Shown here: in pieces, positions 17,788 through 27,452 of the stretch
Numbering within the stretch: the first letter of the stretch is position 1
How the letters are laid out: every line of letters begins with the position of its first letter
NCBI GenBank assembly: GCA_045562575.1
Contig: JBJKVQ010000032.1
Span: 1-60,462 of the forward strand
Direction: 5' to 3'
DNA length: 60,462 bases
Source of the DNA: UBA6952 sp045562575
GTDB taxonomy: Bacteria; Chloroflexota; Dehalococcoidia; Lucifugimonadales; UBA6952
The notes under the pieces: generated by a model
What the model saw: the letters and a program-made list of their open reading frames with translations, nothing else
Told to the model about the DNA's origin: nothing
Database searches by the model: none
Made by a program: the position numbers and the translations under genes

Positions 17788-18810
17788 GTGGATGAATTAA
17801 AAAACAGAGCCTTGATATTAAATTCTCGCCCCAATGGGTTTCCCGATGAATCTAACTTTAAATTGATTGAATTTGATATACCTGAAATAAACCTTGGAGA
17901 ATTTATAGTGAAAATTCTTTGGTTGTCTGTTGATCCATATATGCGTGGTAGAATGAGTGACAAAAAATCATATGCCCCTTCTGTTGAAATTGGTGATGTT
18001 ATGGTTGGGGGTGCTGTAGGTAAAATTATTTCAAGTCGAAATCTTGATTTTGAAGTAGGAGATTTAGTTGAGGGCCGATTTGGTTGGCAAGAATATGCTA
18101 TTTCTAATGGAAGTAATGCAAGAAAATTATCAATAAATGAATCTGACGCATCAAAAGCTTTGGGTGTTTTAGGAATGCCGGGTCTAACTGCTTATTTTGG
18201 TTTGTTTTATTTAGGTAGACCTATACCGAATGAGACTGTTGTTATTTCTGCAGCTTCTGGAGCTGTTGGGGCTGTTGTCGGTCAATTAGCAAAAATGACT
18301 GGCTGTAAAGTAGTTGGTATTGTTGGCTCAGAAAGTAAGGCTTCATATATTACTGAAGAATTAAATTTTGACTTTGCAATTAATTATAAAAAAGAAGACG
18401 TTTATAATAAATTATTAGAACTTTGCCCAAATGGCATTGATATATACTTTGATAATGTCGGAGGGCAGATTTTAGAAGCTGTGTTAGAAAACCTTGCATT
18501 TAGAGCTCGAATTGTTGTGTGCGGGCAAATCGCTCAATATAATTTGCATAATGATGAAATTGCTCATGGAATAACAAATTTTAGGAATATACTTACTAAT
18601 CAAGCAACTGTTGAGGGATTTATTGTAAGTAGATTCTCCCCAGATTTTCCTCAAGCACTCACATATTTAGAAAAGTTATTTGTTGAAGGTAATTTGAAAT
18701 CTAAAGAGGATATTATACTAGAATTAGAGAATACTCCTGATGCACTATTAAGAGTATTAACAGGAAATAATTTTGGTAAGCAAATAGTGAAAATAGCACT
18801 GGAGACATAG
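17788..18810 (+). CDS. NADP-dependent MDR oxidoreductase (leukotriene B4 12-hydroxydehydrogenase/CurA-like)
   Basis: Zinc-free medium-chain reductase of the PTGR/CurA class, about 340 aa. Seen: 'VDPYMRGRMSDKKSYAP' (family signature), the Rossmann segment 'AASGAVGAVVGQLAKMTGCK', and 'IDIYFDNVGGQILEAVL'. Such enzymes reduce C=C bonds of enones or 2-enals with NADPH. I chose GTG 17788 rather than GTG 17779 because AAAGG (17775-17779) then sits 8 nt upstream. It is the first of four closely spaced genes (reductase, CMD protein, NHL protein, CoA-transferase), with one base between it and the next, so operon membership is likely. Confidence 0.88.
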   Translation: MDELKNRALILNSRPNGFPDESNFKLIEFDIPEINLGEFIVKILWLSVDPYMRGRMSDKKSYAPSVEIGDVMVGGAVGKIISSRNLDFEVGDLVEGRFGWQEYAISNGSNARKLSINESDASKALGVLGMPGLTAYFGLFYLGRPIPNETVVISAASGAVGAVVGQLAKMTGCKVVGIVGSESKASYITEELNFDFAINYKKEDVYNKLLELCPNGIDIYFDNVGGQILEAVLENLAFRARIVVCGQIAQYNLHNDEIAHGITNFRNILTNQATVEGFIVSRFSPDFPQALTYLEKLFVEGNLKSKEDIILELENTPDALLRVLTGNNFGKQIVKIALET

Positions 18811-18811
18811 G

Positions 18812-19369
18812 ATGACAAGAGTAAAAGAAATTCGAGAAAATGATGACGCTTCCGAAGATATACATTTAGTTCTGGATAAATTGAAAGAATCATACAATGG
18901 CCGTATTGTTGGTCCATATAGAGTTTTATTATATAAACCTTCCCTTGCTGAAGTAGTATGTAATACTGCTGATCAAATTAGGAAAGAGACAACACTAGAG
19001 AGTGAAATAAGAGAATTAGTGACTATAATTGTTGCTCGTCAAATAGATTGTGTTTATGTATGGTCAGCTCATCAACCAGGTGCATTACAATCTGGAGTAC
19101 CGATTGAAGTAATTGATTCAATAGAAAAAAAACATGAAATCAATTATAAATTATTATCTAATAGACAAAGAATAGCTGTAGATTTTACAAATGAATTAAT
19201 TAAAAATAATAGGGTTAGTGATCAATTGTTTGATGATGCACAAAAAACTTTTGGAATCGAAGGTGTTGTAGATTTAGCATCGACTATAGGTCAATATTAT
19301 ATGCTTGGTTCTGTGTTAAATTCATTTGAAGTAGATCCAGATCCAGACAGACCTGTCTTATCTGTTTAA
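18812..19369 (+). CDS. Carboxymuconolactone decarboxylase (CMD/AhpD-fold) family protein
   Basis: All-helical CMD-fold protein, 185 aa. The core segment 'RELVTIIVARQIDCVYVWSAH' (read as RELVTIIVARQ and DCVYVWSAHQ) has the family position of the redox motif, but only one Cys (C in DCVYVW) with a downstream His; AhpD-type peroxidase activity needs CxxC, so this is more likely a decarboxylase or lactone-related enzyme or a structural relative. The Cys codon is normal. It starts one base after the MDR gene and precedes the NHL gene by 22 bp with AAAGGGG before its neighbour. It probably works on the same compound as the CoA-transferase group. Confidence 0.85.
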   Translation: MTRVKEIRENDDASEDIHLVLDKLKESYNGRIVGPYRVLLYKPSLAEVVCNTADQIRKETTLESEIRELVTIIVARQIDCVYVWSAHQPGALQSGVPIEVIDSIEKKHEINYKLLSNRQRIAVDFTNELIKNNRVSDQLFDDAQKTFGIEGVVDLASTIGQYYMLGSVLNSFEVDPDPDRPVLSV

Positions 19370-19391
19370 TTGTAACGAAAGGGGAAAAATT

Positions 19392-20336
19392 ATGGCACAA
19401 GTATTTGGAAGTGGTGCGTTTACCTATGAACATGTGGAAGGATGGCCGCATATTCCTGCTGATATTACACTTTTAGAATGTCCTGGCGTAGGTATCGATT
19501 CCCAAGATAATGTATTTTTATTAACTAGAGGTAAAGATCCGATTGTTGTTTTTGATAAAGAAGGAAACTTTATAAACACTTTTGGCAAAGGTTTATTTAG
19601 TGAAAATAGAACTCATGGATTATATGTCGCGCATGATGACACCTTACTTGTAGCTGACGATGGGATTCATACAATACAGAAAATTTCTTCATCAGGGGAA
19701 AGAATTATGGAGATCGGTGAGAGGAATAATCCTAAGCCTATTTGGAGTGGAGAACCTTTTAATAGACCTACCTCAGCTGCCATTAACCCGAGTAATGGGG
19801 ATATTTATGTATCAGATGGCTATGGAAACTCAAGGATTCATGTCTATACAGGTAATGGAGATTATAAATTTTCATGGGGGAGTCCTGGAATAGATGCGGG
19901 TCAATTTATGAGACCTCACAACATTGCAGTTGATGAAAAAAGTAATATTTATGTTGTGGATAGAGAAGCACATAGAGTTCAAATATTCGATCAGCAAGGG
20001 AATTTCTTACGAATGTGGAATAATATACATCGACCTGACTCAATGGTTTTATGGCAAGAGCATATTTACATTGGTGAATTAAATGGTATGGGGGGATTAG
20101 ATGATGCTCCAGGTATGGGCCATAGAGTGGGAATATATGATCTTGATGGTAACTTAGTATCTCGATTTGGTGATGCAGAAGAAGGTGATGGTCCAGGGCA
20201 ATTTTTCGCACCACATGGAATAGCTGTTGACTCAGAAGGTTCTATATATGTTTCTGAAGTCTCGTATACTATACGAGGTTCACGAATGGATCCACCTCGT
20301 GAACTTAGGAGTATTTCAAAATATAAGAGAGTTTAG
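19392..20336 (+). CDS. NHL-repeat beta-propeller protein (peptidyl-alpha-hydroxyglycine lyase-like)
   Basis: Six-bladed NHL propeller, 314 aa. Repeats of the form 'G(I/V)xxDxxxNVFLxxR...IxVFDxxGxFxxxFG' can be followed through the protein: about 38-75, 80-120, 130-175, 178-220, 228-270 and 278-310. Segments 'AHRVQIFDQQGNFLRMW' and 'PHGIAVDSEGSIYVSEVSY' resemble the metal-binding blades of peptidylamidoglycolate lyase (PAL) homologues. No signal peptide is seen, so it appears cytoplasmic. In environmental Chloroflexota such proteins commonly sit in catabolic clusters, as here before a CaiB-type CoA-transferase. Enzymatic role not proven; it may be a lyase or lactonase. Confidence 0.85.
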   Translation: MAQVFGSGAFTYEHVEGWPHIPADITLLECPGVGIDSQDNVFLLTRGKDPIVVFDKEGNFINTFGKGLFSENRTHGLYVAHDDTLLVADDGIHTIQKISSSGERIMEIGERNNPKPIWSGEPFNRPTSAAINPSNGDIYVSDGYGNSRIHVYTGNGDYKFSWGSPGIDAGQFMRPHNIAVDEKSNIYVVDREAHRVQIFDQQGNFLRMWNNIHRPDSMVLWQEHIYIGELNGMGGLDDAPGMGHRVGIYDLDGNLVSRFGDAEEGDGPGQFFAPHGIAVDSEGSIYVSEVSYTIRGSRMDPPRELRSISKYKRV

Positions 20337-20342
20337 TTCATT

Positions 20343-21548
20343 ATGTCGTTACCTTTAGCTGATATTAAAGTATTAGATTTTTGCCAAGTATTTGCTGGTC
20401 CTGCAACAACAATGCATTTAGCTGATCAAGGAGCTCAAGTTATAAAAATAGAAACTCCTGAAGGTGATAATTCTAGAAATTTTGTACCATTTGCAGATTC
20501 TCCTGACTTAAGTAGAGGTTTTGTTGCACTAAATAGGAACAAAAGGACGATAGCTTTAGACTTAACAAAACCTGAAGGATTGGAGATAGCGTATAAATTA
20601 GTTAAATGGGCTGATGTCGTAGTTTGTAATCTACGACCTAGTGTCCCTGAAAGATTAAAAATCTCCTATGATCATCTTAAGCTGATAAACCCAAAGATTA
20701 TATATGCTGGGATATCTGCTTATGGTGAAAAAGGTCCAGATGCAACTTTACCTGGATATGACTTAATTGCTCAAGCTAAATCAGGTATAACAACAACCCG
20801 AAGGAATGCAGATGGAACTCCAATTGGGTCTTTTATATATTATGCAGATATGGCAGTTGCTATGTTAGGCGCATATGCAATAATGGTTGCTTTGCATGAA
20901 AGAAATACTACAGGTGTAGGGCAAAAAGTAGAATTAAATTTATTGCACAACTATTTAGCTTTGCAAGCAGTACAGATGGTAAAAACTGATAATGATAATC
21001 CTACAGATCAAGGTCGAGTATTAACTGCATTAGCTACATCTTATTTGGCAAGCGATGGAAGGTATATACATGTCCATTCGGCATCAGCTCGCCAATGGGT
21101 TAATTTGTGTAAAGCATTGGATTTAGAACATTTGATAGATGATCCGCAATTTAATACACACCAAAAAAGAGGACAAAATGCTGAAAGTCTTTATCAAGTT
21201 ATTGCTGGGGTTATAAACACAAAATCTGCAAAACAATGGGAATCTATTTTAAAAGAAAATAATTCTCCAACAAGTGTCATACAAGAATGGAAAGAAGTTT
21301 GGAAAGACCCGCAAGTTTTGGCTAACGATATGATTATTGCATACGAACAGCCTGGTGTTGGAGTCGTTCACTCAGTAAATACACCTTTTAAACTTTCAAA
21401 CAATAGTAATAACCACAATGTATACAGAGCAGCTCCGCATTTTGGTCAACATAATGAAGAAATACTAATTGAATTTGGTTATAGCAACGATGAAATAGAT
21501 AAATTTAAAGAACTAGGTGTGATAAAAGATTCTCTAGATTTAAATTAA
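20343..21548 (+). CDS. CaiB/BaiF family (class III) CoA-transferase
   Basis: Formyl-CoA-transferase-type enzyme, 401 aa. N-terminal 'LDFCQVFAGPATTMHLADQGAQVIKIE' (split: FCQVFAGPATTMHLAD and GAQVIKIE) and 'NRNKRTIALDLTKPEG' are strong family signatures; 'PGYDLIAQAKSGI' contains the likely catalytic Asp. It would move CoA between carboxylic acids, activating a substrate for breakdown. Last gene of the four-gene group starting at 17788, 6 bp after the NHL gene. Its TAA is shared with the convergent CapA gene (TTAA 21545-21548). Donor and acceptor acids cannot be named. Confidence 0.93.
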   Translation: MSLPLADIKVLDFCQVFAGPATTMHLADQGAQVIKIETPEGDNSRNFVPFADSPDLSRGFVALNRNKRTIALDLTKPEGLEIAYKLVKWADVVVCNLRPSVPERLKISYDHLKLINPKIIYAGISAYGEKGPDATLPGYDLIAQAKSGITTTRRNADGTPIGSFIYYADMAVAMLGAYAIMVALHERNTTGVGQKVELNLLHNYLALQAVQMVKTDNDNPTDQGRVLTALATSYLASDGRYIHVHSASARQWVNLCKALDLEHLIDDPQFNTHQKRGQNAESLYQVIAGVINTKSAKQWESILKENNSPTSVIQEWKEVWKDPQVLANDMIIAYEQPGVGVVHSVNTPFKLSNNSNNHNVYRAAPHFGQHNEEILIEFGYSNDEIDKFKELGVIKDSLDLN

Positions 21549-22873
21549 GAAACTTTTATTTTACCTATTCCATCTTCTATACTAATTTCAGTACCATAAG
21601 GCTTAGACATGTCTTGGAATCTTTTCAAAACACGTTCATTTACTTCGCTTCCTGGTTCTGCTAGTATGGGCCTTCCAGCAATAGATCTTGGCAATCCCAT
21701 ACCTAAATCAATTGGATAAAGAGAAATTTCTCGAAGTTTTTTTTCTGTAAATTTACAAGTGGCTATGGCGCTTTCCCATCCTTCAACTCTAGAATTCCAT
21801 CCTCTTTTTTTTCGTTCTTCATGAAAATCAGAAGGAGTGTCTGAATGCCCTAACCCAAATCTTTTCATTACATCATAGGGAATCCATTGAGGGGTATCAT
21901 TTTGTAAAATGAAGTCGCCTAAACTGTAAAAAATAGGTTTCCCATTGTATATTTCTATGCCTCGATCTCTGTGTGGACCATGACCAATAAAGATATCTGC
22001 TCCATTATCAATTAGTCCTTTTGCAAGAGTTCGTGTGTGAGATGATGGAAGTTCTGGAGAATTACTAGCACCATGATTATGGAAGCTGAAAATGGTCCAG
22101 TCGGCCATTTGATTGGCATCTCTCATCCATTTATAGTTTTCTTCTAAATCTTCTTTTTCAGCAATTGTTTCCATAGAGAACTTTTCACCAACAACAAATG
22201 TTGAACCGAATAAATGTATTTGTTTATTGTCTTCATTTACGTTAAATAGATTCTTTGCCAGTGCCTTAAGTTCGTTATATACCGACTGAGTCACTGTGAA
22301 TTTTGTTGAATGGCGAACTAAGTTACACCCAGGTCTACCTATTGAGTAGGGTGATTGCTCACCAGCCATAACACCCATAGGAAAAGGCCATGGTTCAGCA
22401 CCAGTCCCTCTAGGCCCCCAGTCAGCAGCTGCCATAAGAGCAATTCTTCCTTTAGGATTATCAAGATACGCAGGAGCTCTTGCTTCAGCTAGGTTCATCC
22501 CTGTACCAGCATGAGGCATTCCTGATTCTTCTAAAAATTCCAAATTAGAGATTATTCCTTGGTCTCCAAAGTCTGATGCATGATTGTTAGCAGTAGATAC
22601 AATATCGATACCTAACCATCGTAATTCTTCAATACTTTCAGGTGGTGCAGCCATATAAGTACCTTGACCACTTCCGCCACCAGCATATGTGTTGGGATAA
22701 TCTGCATAGTCTTGAAACAAACATTCAGCATTTGAAAAACTAACATCTGCATTCATTATTATTTCTCGAAGTTTTAAAAAATATTCTTCACGAAAAACAG
22801 AAAGTTTACGAGATATAAGAGATTCTCCAGTTAAGCAAATTTCTATATCACCAGATTCAGCTTCATAGATCAT
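21545..22873 (-). CDS. CapA-family metallophosphatase-like protein (paralog 1)
   Basis: PGA_cap/CapA-fold protein, 442 aa, related to poly-gamma-glutamate capsule protein CapA and calcineurin-like phosphoesterases. Visible: 'CLTGESLISRK' start strand, 'VSTANNHASDFGDQG' (metal-binding NxxxD/H), 'SFHNHGAS', 'GHGPHRDRGIEIYNGKPIF' and 'YSLGDFI'. No signal peptide or membrane anchor is seen, unlike classical CapA, so a cytoplasmic hydrolase is more likely than a capsule protein. Its relative at 40334-41683 shares the start (MIYxAxxxDI) and end (SxPYGTxIxIxDGIGxI). Both sit beside acyl-CoA/CoA-type catabolic genes. Confidence 0.87.
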   Translation of the reverse strand: MIYEAESGDIEICLTGESLISRKLSVFREEYFLKLREIIMNADVSFSNAECLFQDYADYPNTYAGGGSGQGTYMAAPPESIEELRWLGIDIVSTANNHASDFGDQGIISNLEFLEESGMPHAGTGMNLAEARAPAYLDNPKGRIALMAAADWGPRGTGAEPWPFPMGVMAGEQSPYSIGRPGCNLVRHSTKFTVTQSVYNELKALAKNLFNVNEDNKQIHLFGSTFVVGEKFSMETIAEKEDLEENYKWMRDANQMADWTIFSFHNHGASNSPELPSSHTRTLAKGLIDNGADIFIGHGPHRDRGIEIYNGKPIFYSLGDFILQNDTPQWIPYDVMKRFGLGHSDTPSDFHEERKKRGWNSRVEGWESAIATCKFTEKKLREISLYPIDLGMGLPRSIAGRPILAEPGSEVNERVLKRFQDMSKPYGTEISIEDGIGKIKVS

Positions 22874-22971
22874 TTCTGACTCCTTATTAAATTTTAGAAA
22901 TTAGTGTAAGTTATTCAGTTCTATAATAAAATAAATATATAGTAATTAACGAATTAATAGTATAAAAAAAT

Positions 22972-23652
22972 ATGAAAAATACACTTATAAAACTTAATCA
23001 TGTATCTAAACGTTATGAAGAAGGTTCTGATAGCCGAGAAATATTGACCGATATCAATGCTGAAATCCAAGCTACTGAGGTAGTTTCATTTATTGGGAAA
23101 AGCGGGATAGGAAAATCGACACTGTTAAATTTAATTAGTGGGATCGACGTATGTGATTCAGGGGATATCTTAATTGATGAGATATTTATTAATAAATTAT
23201 CTGACACAAAAAGGACTTTATTCCGGAGAAAGAATATTGGGTTTGTTTTTCAATTTTTCAATTTAGTTTCAACTTTGACTATAGAAGAAAATATTGCCCT
23301 TCCTCTTAAATTAAACAAATTTGAACCTAAAATAACAAATCAAATTGTAGATGAATTATTAGAACATGTCGGTTTACTGGATAGGAAAAAAAGTTTTCCT
23401 GATAAACTATCAGGCGGAGAACAACAACGAGTAGCAGTAGCTAGGGCTCTTTCTCATAGCCCAAAACTTATTATAGCTGACGAACCTACAGGAAATTTAG
23501 ATACAAATAACAGTTCTATACTCATGGAATTATTAGTTTCTCTCGCTAAGGAATATGGAACAACAATTATTATAGCAACGCATAGTGATGAGGTTTTGAA
23601 ATATTCCGATAGAATCATGTCGATAGAGAGTGGTATTTTAATTGAAAAGTAA
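22972..23652 (+). CDS. ABC transporter ATPase, LolD type
   Basis: ATPase of an FtsX-type exporter, 226 aa. Walker A GKSGIGKST, Q-loop VFQFFNLVSTLTI, signature LSGGEQQRVAVARAL, Walker B LIIADEPTGNLDT and H-loop ATHSDE are all intact. The final codons overlap the start of the FtsX gene (23642-23652). No good ribosome site precedes the ATG at 22972, in an AT-rich gap of about 100 bp. With the next two genes it forms an ATPase - FtsX - AttH-like unit of the kind seen in att/hydroxyneurosporene-synthase-type clusters. Confidence 0.93.
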   Translation: MKNTLIKLNHVSKRYEEGSDSREILTDINAEIQATEVVSFIGKSGIGKSTLLNLISGIDVCDSGDILIDEIFINKLSDTKRTLFRRKNIGFVFQFFNLVSTLTIEENIALPLKLNKFEPKITNQIVDELLEHVGLLDRKKSFPDKLSGGEQQRVAVARALSHSPKLIIADEPTGNLDTNNSSILMELLVSLAKEYGTTIIIATHSDEVLKYSDRIMSIESGILIEK

Positions 23653-26242
23653 ATCTTTATTTTCGTTTCCTCCGTATATATTATGGATTAATGCTTTTCG
23701 GTATTATTTCCGTAGCTTTACCCAAAGTATTCTTGCTGTTTTAGGTGTGGCGGTAGGAATTGCTGTTTTTGTAGCAGTAGACCTTGCTAATGATAGTGCT
23801 AAACAGTCGTTTAGAAATTCAGCAGCGAGTATTTTTGGAGAAACAGAATTCCAGTTAATTGGTAGTACATCTGGTATACCTGAGAAGGTTTATGCTGATG
23901 TAGTTAAGTCTGCAGAATTACAACCTTTACTAAATATAATTAAACCTATCATTGATAAACAAATAAACTTAGTCGATACCGATGGAGTGGAACAGAAATA
24001 TCGGTTATTGGGTATAAATGTGATAAATGAAAATGTATTCTCGGGTACGAATAATTATGGAATAGATTTTTTAAATTCACAAACTGGTTTAAATCTTATT
24101 GCCGAGAACCAAGTCTTCGTTTCATCATTGCTAGCTACTACTAAACAATTAAGTATTACTGATGAACTTTTAGTAAAAGGTACAAACAATAAAATAAGTA
24201 TCGTTGGTTTTTTTCAAAATGATAACTCTTTACAAAGAGAGCTCATGCAAAATGTAATAATAACTGATATTTCTGTGGCCCAAAATATCACTAATAGTAA
24301 AGGCGTTCTCTCAAGAATAGATATATCTAGTATTGATCGCCAAAACCAAAAAACAGCTTTGGATAAATGGGTTTCCTTATTACCATCTGGAGTACAATTA
24401 ATACCAAGCTATACCTATTCTGATGCCAGAAAATCTATAACTAAATCATTTGATACAAATTTACTAGCATTAAGTTTATTAGCATTACTTGTAGGTTTAT
24501 ATTTAATTTACAATATGATGACATTTTCGATTCATAGGAGAAAAAATCTTTTTGGAACTTTAAGAGCAATTGGAGTAACCAAAAATGAAATCTTTTCTTT
24601 GGTTCTTGTTGAAGGACTTCTTATAGGTTTACTAGGCGCGATACTTGGAATCATGTTAGGTATGTTATTAGCTTATTTTCTTTTAGGTCTGATAAGCTCA
24701 ACAATAAATTATCAATTTTTTTCGAGTTCTCCTAATACAATTGAGTTTGAGACAACCATAATATATCAAGCACTTATCTTAGGAATTTCCGGATCGATTG
24801 TTTCAGTTTTGATTCCAGCTTGGAGTGCCTCAAGAATTCAACCTCGTGAACTTATTGATATTTATGGAAAATATTCTACATATAATAATTATCATATTAT
24901 TTTATTCTTTTTAGGATTACTGCTTTGTTCTATTGGTTATTTAATTACTTTAGCCCCACTAACAAACCTTATTATCGGATTTATAGCCATGTTTTTAGTA
25001 ATAGTTGGTTTATCGTTAACTGTTCCAACAATCACTCAAATGGTTCTTGTTGTTATGAGTTTGATATTAGAGAAAATTGGGAGACCTACTATTATTACCC
25101 TATCAGTAGAGACTATCAAAAATTCTCTTAACACTATAGCGATCTGTATAGCTGCTTTAAGTGTCAGTATAGCTATGACCATAGGTATAGGATGTATGAT
25201 TCAATCATTTAGAGCAACAGTAGAAGAGTGGTTAGATCAATCATTAGTAGCTGATATTTATATTGCTCCCCCTACGTTAGGTTTTGGACAGGATCTTAAA
25301 GGAATTGATGATGAATTTATTAGATATGCATCTGACATACCCGAAATTAATTACATAAGTCAATTAGGCTCTTATGAAATCTTCAAAGATGGATATTTAT
25401 TGAACTTAATTGTGGTGGATTCTGCTGAAAAGATTTTTGACGATGTTGTGCAATTAAAAGAAGGAGAAAAAAAAGATATCTGGAAAGATTTTATACAAAC
25501 AGATTCAATATTAATTTCTGAACCTCTTGCATTTCAGAAAGACATTAAACTTAATGATTCTTTTGACATATTAACTGATAAGGGTTTGAAAAGTTTTAAT
25601 GTTCGAGGTATATATTATGACTATAGCTCAACTTCAGGAATCGCTATGGTAAGCAAACAGGTTTATGACAATTACTGGAATGATTCAAAAGTTACTTCTC
25701 TGGCACTTTATTTAAATGACCCTGAAAAATCTGAATCAGTATCCAATGAACTTTTAGATAAATTTGATACGGATTGGGATTTACAAATTATTTCAAGTAA
25801 AAAACTAAACGACGCTTCAATGGAAATTTTTGATAAAACTTTCGAAATAACTTTTGTATTGAGATCAATTAGTCTAATAGTAGCATTTATAGGAATACTG
25901 GGTGCTATAAGTGCAATTATTTTGAGTAGAGCCAGAGAATTTTCTATTCTCAAATCTATTGGTTTTACCAATAATCAATTAAGATCAATTATAGGTAACC
26001 AAACGTTGATTATTGGTATAATTTCAGGTTTAATTTCTATACCTTTAGGAATAATAATTACAAATCTTCTTATTCAAATCATAAATAAACAATCTTTTGG
26101 TTGGTCAATTCCCATGCAACTTTTACCTTCAGTATTTATAGAAGGCATAATTGTTGCTATTTTATCAGCTGTACTCGCAAGTATTTATCCTAGTGTAAAA
26201 ATTAGTCGAAATAATATTCGTAAAGCATTGATGGGAGAATGA
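23642..26242 (+). CDS. FtsX-family ABC permease (866 aa)
   Basis: Membrane subunit of the LolD-type transporter. Organisation: N-terminal helix (ILWINAFRYYFRSFTQSILAV) and MacB_PCD periplasmic part to about 275; first FtsX block about 275-395 ('FSIHRRKNLFGTLRAIGVTK'); two helices about 415-480; second N-half about 490-530; second periplasmic part about 540-730; and final FtsX block about 735-866 ('ILSRAREFSILKSIGFTNNQ'). This is the standard two-copy layout of about 850 aa, unlike the longer paralog at 6029-9586. Start TTG 23642 overlaps the ATPase stop by 11 bp, implying translational coupling. Confidence 0.9.
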   Translation: MKSKSLFSFPPYILWINAFRYYFRSFTQSILAVLGVAVGIAVFVAVDLANDSAKQSFRNSAASIFGETEFQLIGSTSGIPEKVYADVVKSAELQPLLNIIKPIIDKQINLVDTDGVEQKYRLLGINVINENVFSGTNNYGIDFLNSQTGLNLIAENQVFVSSLLATTKQLSITDELLVKGTNNKISIVGFFQNDNSLQRELMQNVIITDISVAQNITNSKGVLSRIDISSIDRQNQKTALDKWVSLLPSGVQLIPSYTYSDARKSITKSFDTNLLALSLLALLVGLYLIYNMMTFSIHRRKNLFGTLRAIGVTKNEIFSLVLVEGLLIGLLGAILGIMLGMLLAYFLLGLISSTINYQFFSSSPNTIEFETTIIYQALILGISGSIVSVLIPAWSASRIQPRELIDIYGKYSTYNNYHIILFFLGLLLCSIGYLITLAPLTNLIIGFIAMFLVIVGLSLTVPTITQMVLVVMSLILEKIGRPTIITLSVETIKNSLNTIAICIAALSVSIAMTIGIGCMIQSFRATVEEWLDQSLVADIYIAPPTLGFGQDLKGIDDEFIRYASDIPEINYISQLGSYEIFKDGYLLNLIVVDSAEKIFDDVVQLKEGEKKDIWKDFIQTDSILISEPLAFQKDIKLNDSFDILTDKGLKSFNVRGIYYDYSSTSGIAMVSKQVYDNYWNDSKVTSLALYLNDPEKSESVSNELLDKFDTDWDLQIISSKKLNDASMEIFDKTFEITFVLRSISLIVAFIGILGAISAIILSRAREFSILKSIGFTNNQLRSIIGNQTLIIGIISGLISIPLGIIITNLLIQIINKQSFGWSIPMQLLPSVFIEGIIVAILSAVLASIYPSVKISRNNIRKALMGE

Positions 26243-26246
26243 TAAA

Positions 26247-27389
26247 TTGTACAGGATAGGTAAATATCTTTTGATAACTATAGTTTGTATTTTAGTTAGT
26301 GGGATGCTTTATTTTTTTATTTTCGCTAGTGATGAACCCAAACCCATTGAGACTGCAAATTTATCTTTATTAAATCTTCTTAGTAACAATTCTACTGTTA
26401 TTGAAGGTGAAATTCCTCAACCAGATAAAGATATTTTACTACCTCAAGATCATTATGATCATCCAAATTTTAGAAATGAATGGTGGTATTTCACAGGAAA
26501 CCTTAAGGATAAAAATCAACAAGAATTTGGATATCAGTTTACAATATTTCGATTTAAGAATAATGAAGATAATTCTAATTCCTTATGGTCAGCTTCTGAT
26601 ATATATCTAGGGCATTTAGCCATTACAGATATTGCTAATTCAGAGTATTTACACAAAGAAATATTTTTCAGAAAAAGTGATTTGGGACTTGCAGGTTCAG
26701 ATAAAGATAAAAATAAAATATGGATTAGTAACTGGATGCTTGAATTTGATGGTAATGATGTTCATTTATCTGCAAGACAGGATGAGATAATATTAGATCT
26801 AACCTTGAAAAGTAGAAGCATTCCTATTTTGCATGGTAAGCAAGGCTATAGCAAAAAAGGAGCAGATCCTTCTAATGCTTCTTATTATTATTCTATTACA
26901 GATTATGAAACTACAGGTAAAATTTCTATCGATAAAACTGTTTATGAGGTAACTGGAAATTCATGGTATGACCATGAATGGAGTTCTGGAGTATTACCTG
27001 AAAATGTAATAGGTTGGGATTGGTTTTCAATAAATCTGAACGAAGGTTCTCAATTAATGATTTATCAATTAAGAAATATTAATGATGTACCAACACCTTA
27101 CAGCGCTGGTACATTTATCGATGCAAATAATAAAGTTATAAATTTAAATCAAGATCAGTTTCAATTAAAACCTATAAAGTATTGGGAAAGCGAATCTACA
27201 AAAATTAACTATCCTTTAGAATGGGAAATTGAAATCCCAGAATTAGGTATAAATCTACTAACTGTCCCTAAAATTAACAAACAGGAATTCAATGGTTCAA
27301 TTATATATTGGGAAGGTGCGATTGATGTTGCGAATAGTAGTAATGATTCACTTGGAGAAGGATATATGGAGTTAACTGGATATAACTAA
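26247..27389 (+). CDS. AttH/carotenoid 1,2-hydratase-like lipocalin protein, membrane-anchored
   Basis: 380-aa protein with an N-terminal hydrophobic anchor (about 6-28) and a large extracytoplasmic double-lipocalin (CrtC/AttH) domain. Signatures: 'HPNFRNEWWYFTGNL' (about 73-87), 'QFTIFRF', 'SWYDHEWSSG' and 'IGWDWFSINLNEGSQLMIY'. Start TTG follows the FtsX stop by 4 bp; GGGAGA within the end of ftsX is the likely ribosome site. The ATPase-FtsX-AttH gene order matches clusters in which this protein is a periplasmic partner of the transporter. Ligand is probably hydrophobic; true carotenoid hydratase activity is unproven and no carotenoid genes are nearby. Confidence 0.87.
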   Translation: MYRIGKYLLITIVCILVSGMLYFFIFASDEPKPIETANLSLLNLLSNNSTVIEGEIPQPDKDILLPQDHYDHPNFRNEWWYFTGNLKDKNQQEFGYQFTIFRFKNNEDNSNSLWSASDIYLGHLAITDIANSEYLHKEIFFRKSDLGLAGSDKDKNKIWISNWMLEFDGNDVHLSARQDEIILDLTLKSRSIPILHGKQGYSKKGADPSNASYYYSITDYETTGKISIDKTVYEVTGNSWYDHEWSSGVLPENVIGWDWFSINLNEGSQLMIYQLRNINDVPTPYSAGTFIDANNKVINLNQDQFQLKPIKYWESESTKINYPLEWEIEIPELGINLLTVPKINKQEFNGSIIYWEGAIDVANSSNDSLGEGYMELTGYN

Positions 27390-27452
27390 GATTTAAATGG
27401 GTTGAATTGATAATAATTATTTAATACACTTATTAACGAAAAACTTAATACT

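Noticed and set aside
18812..19369. Second selenoprotein (AhpD-like)
   Set aside because: The CMD-family gene has an ordinary Cys codon, no in-frame TGA, and lacks the second Cys of the AhpD motif.
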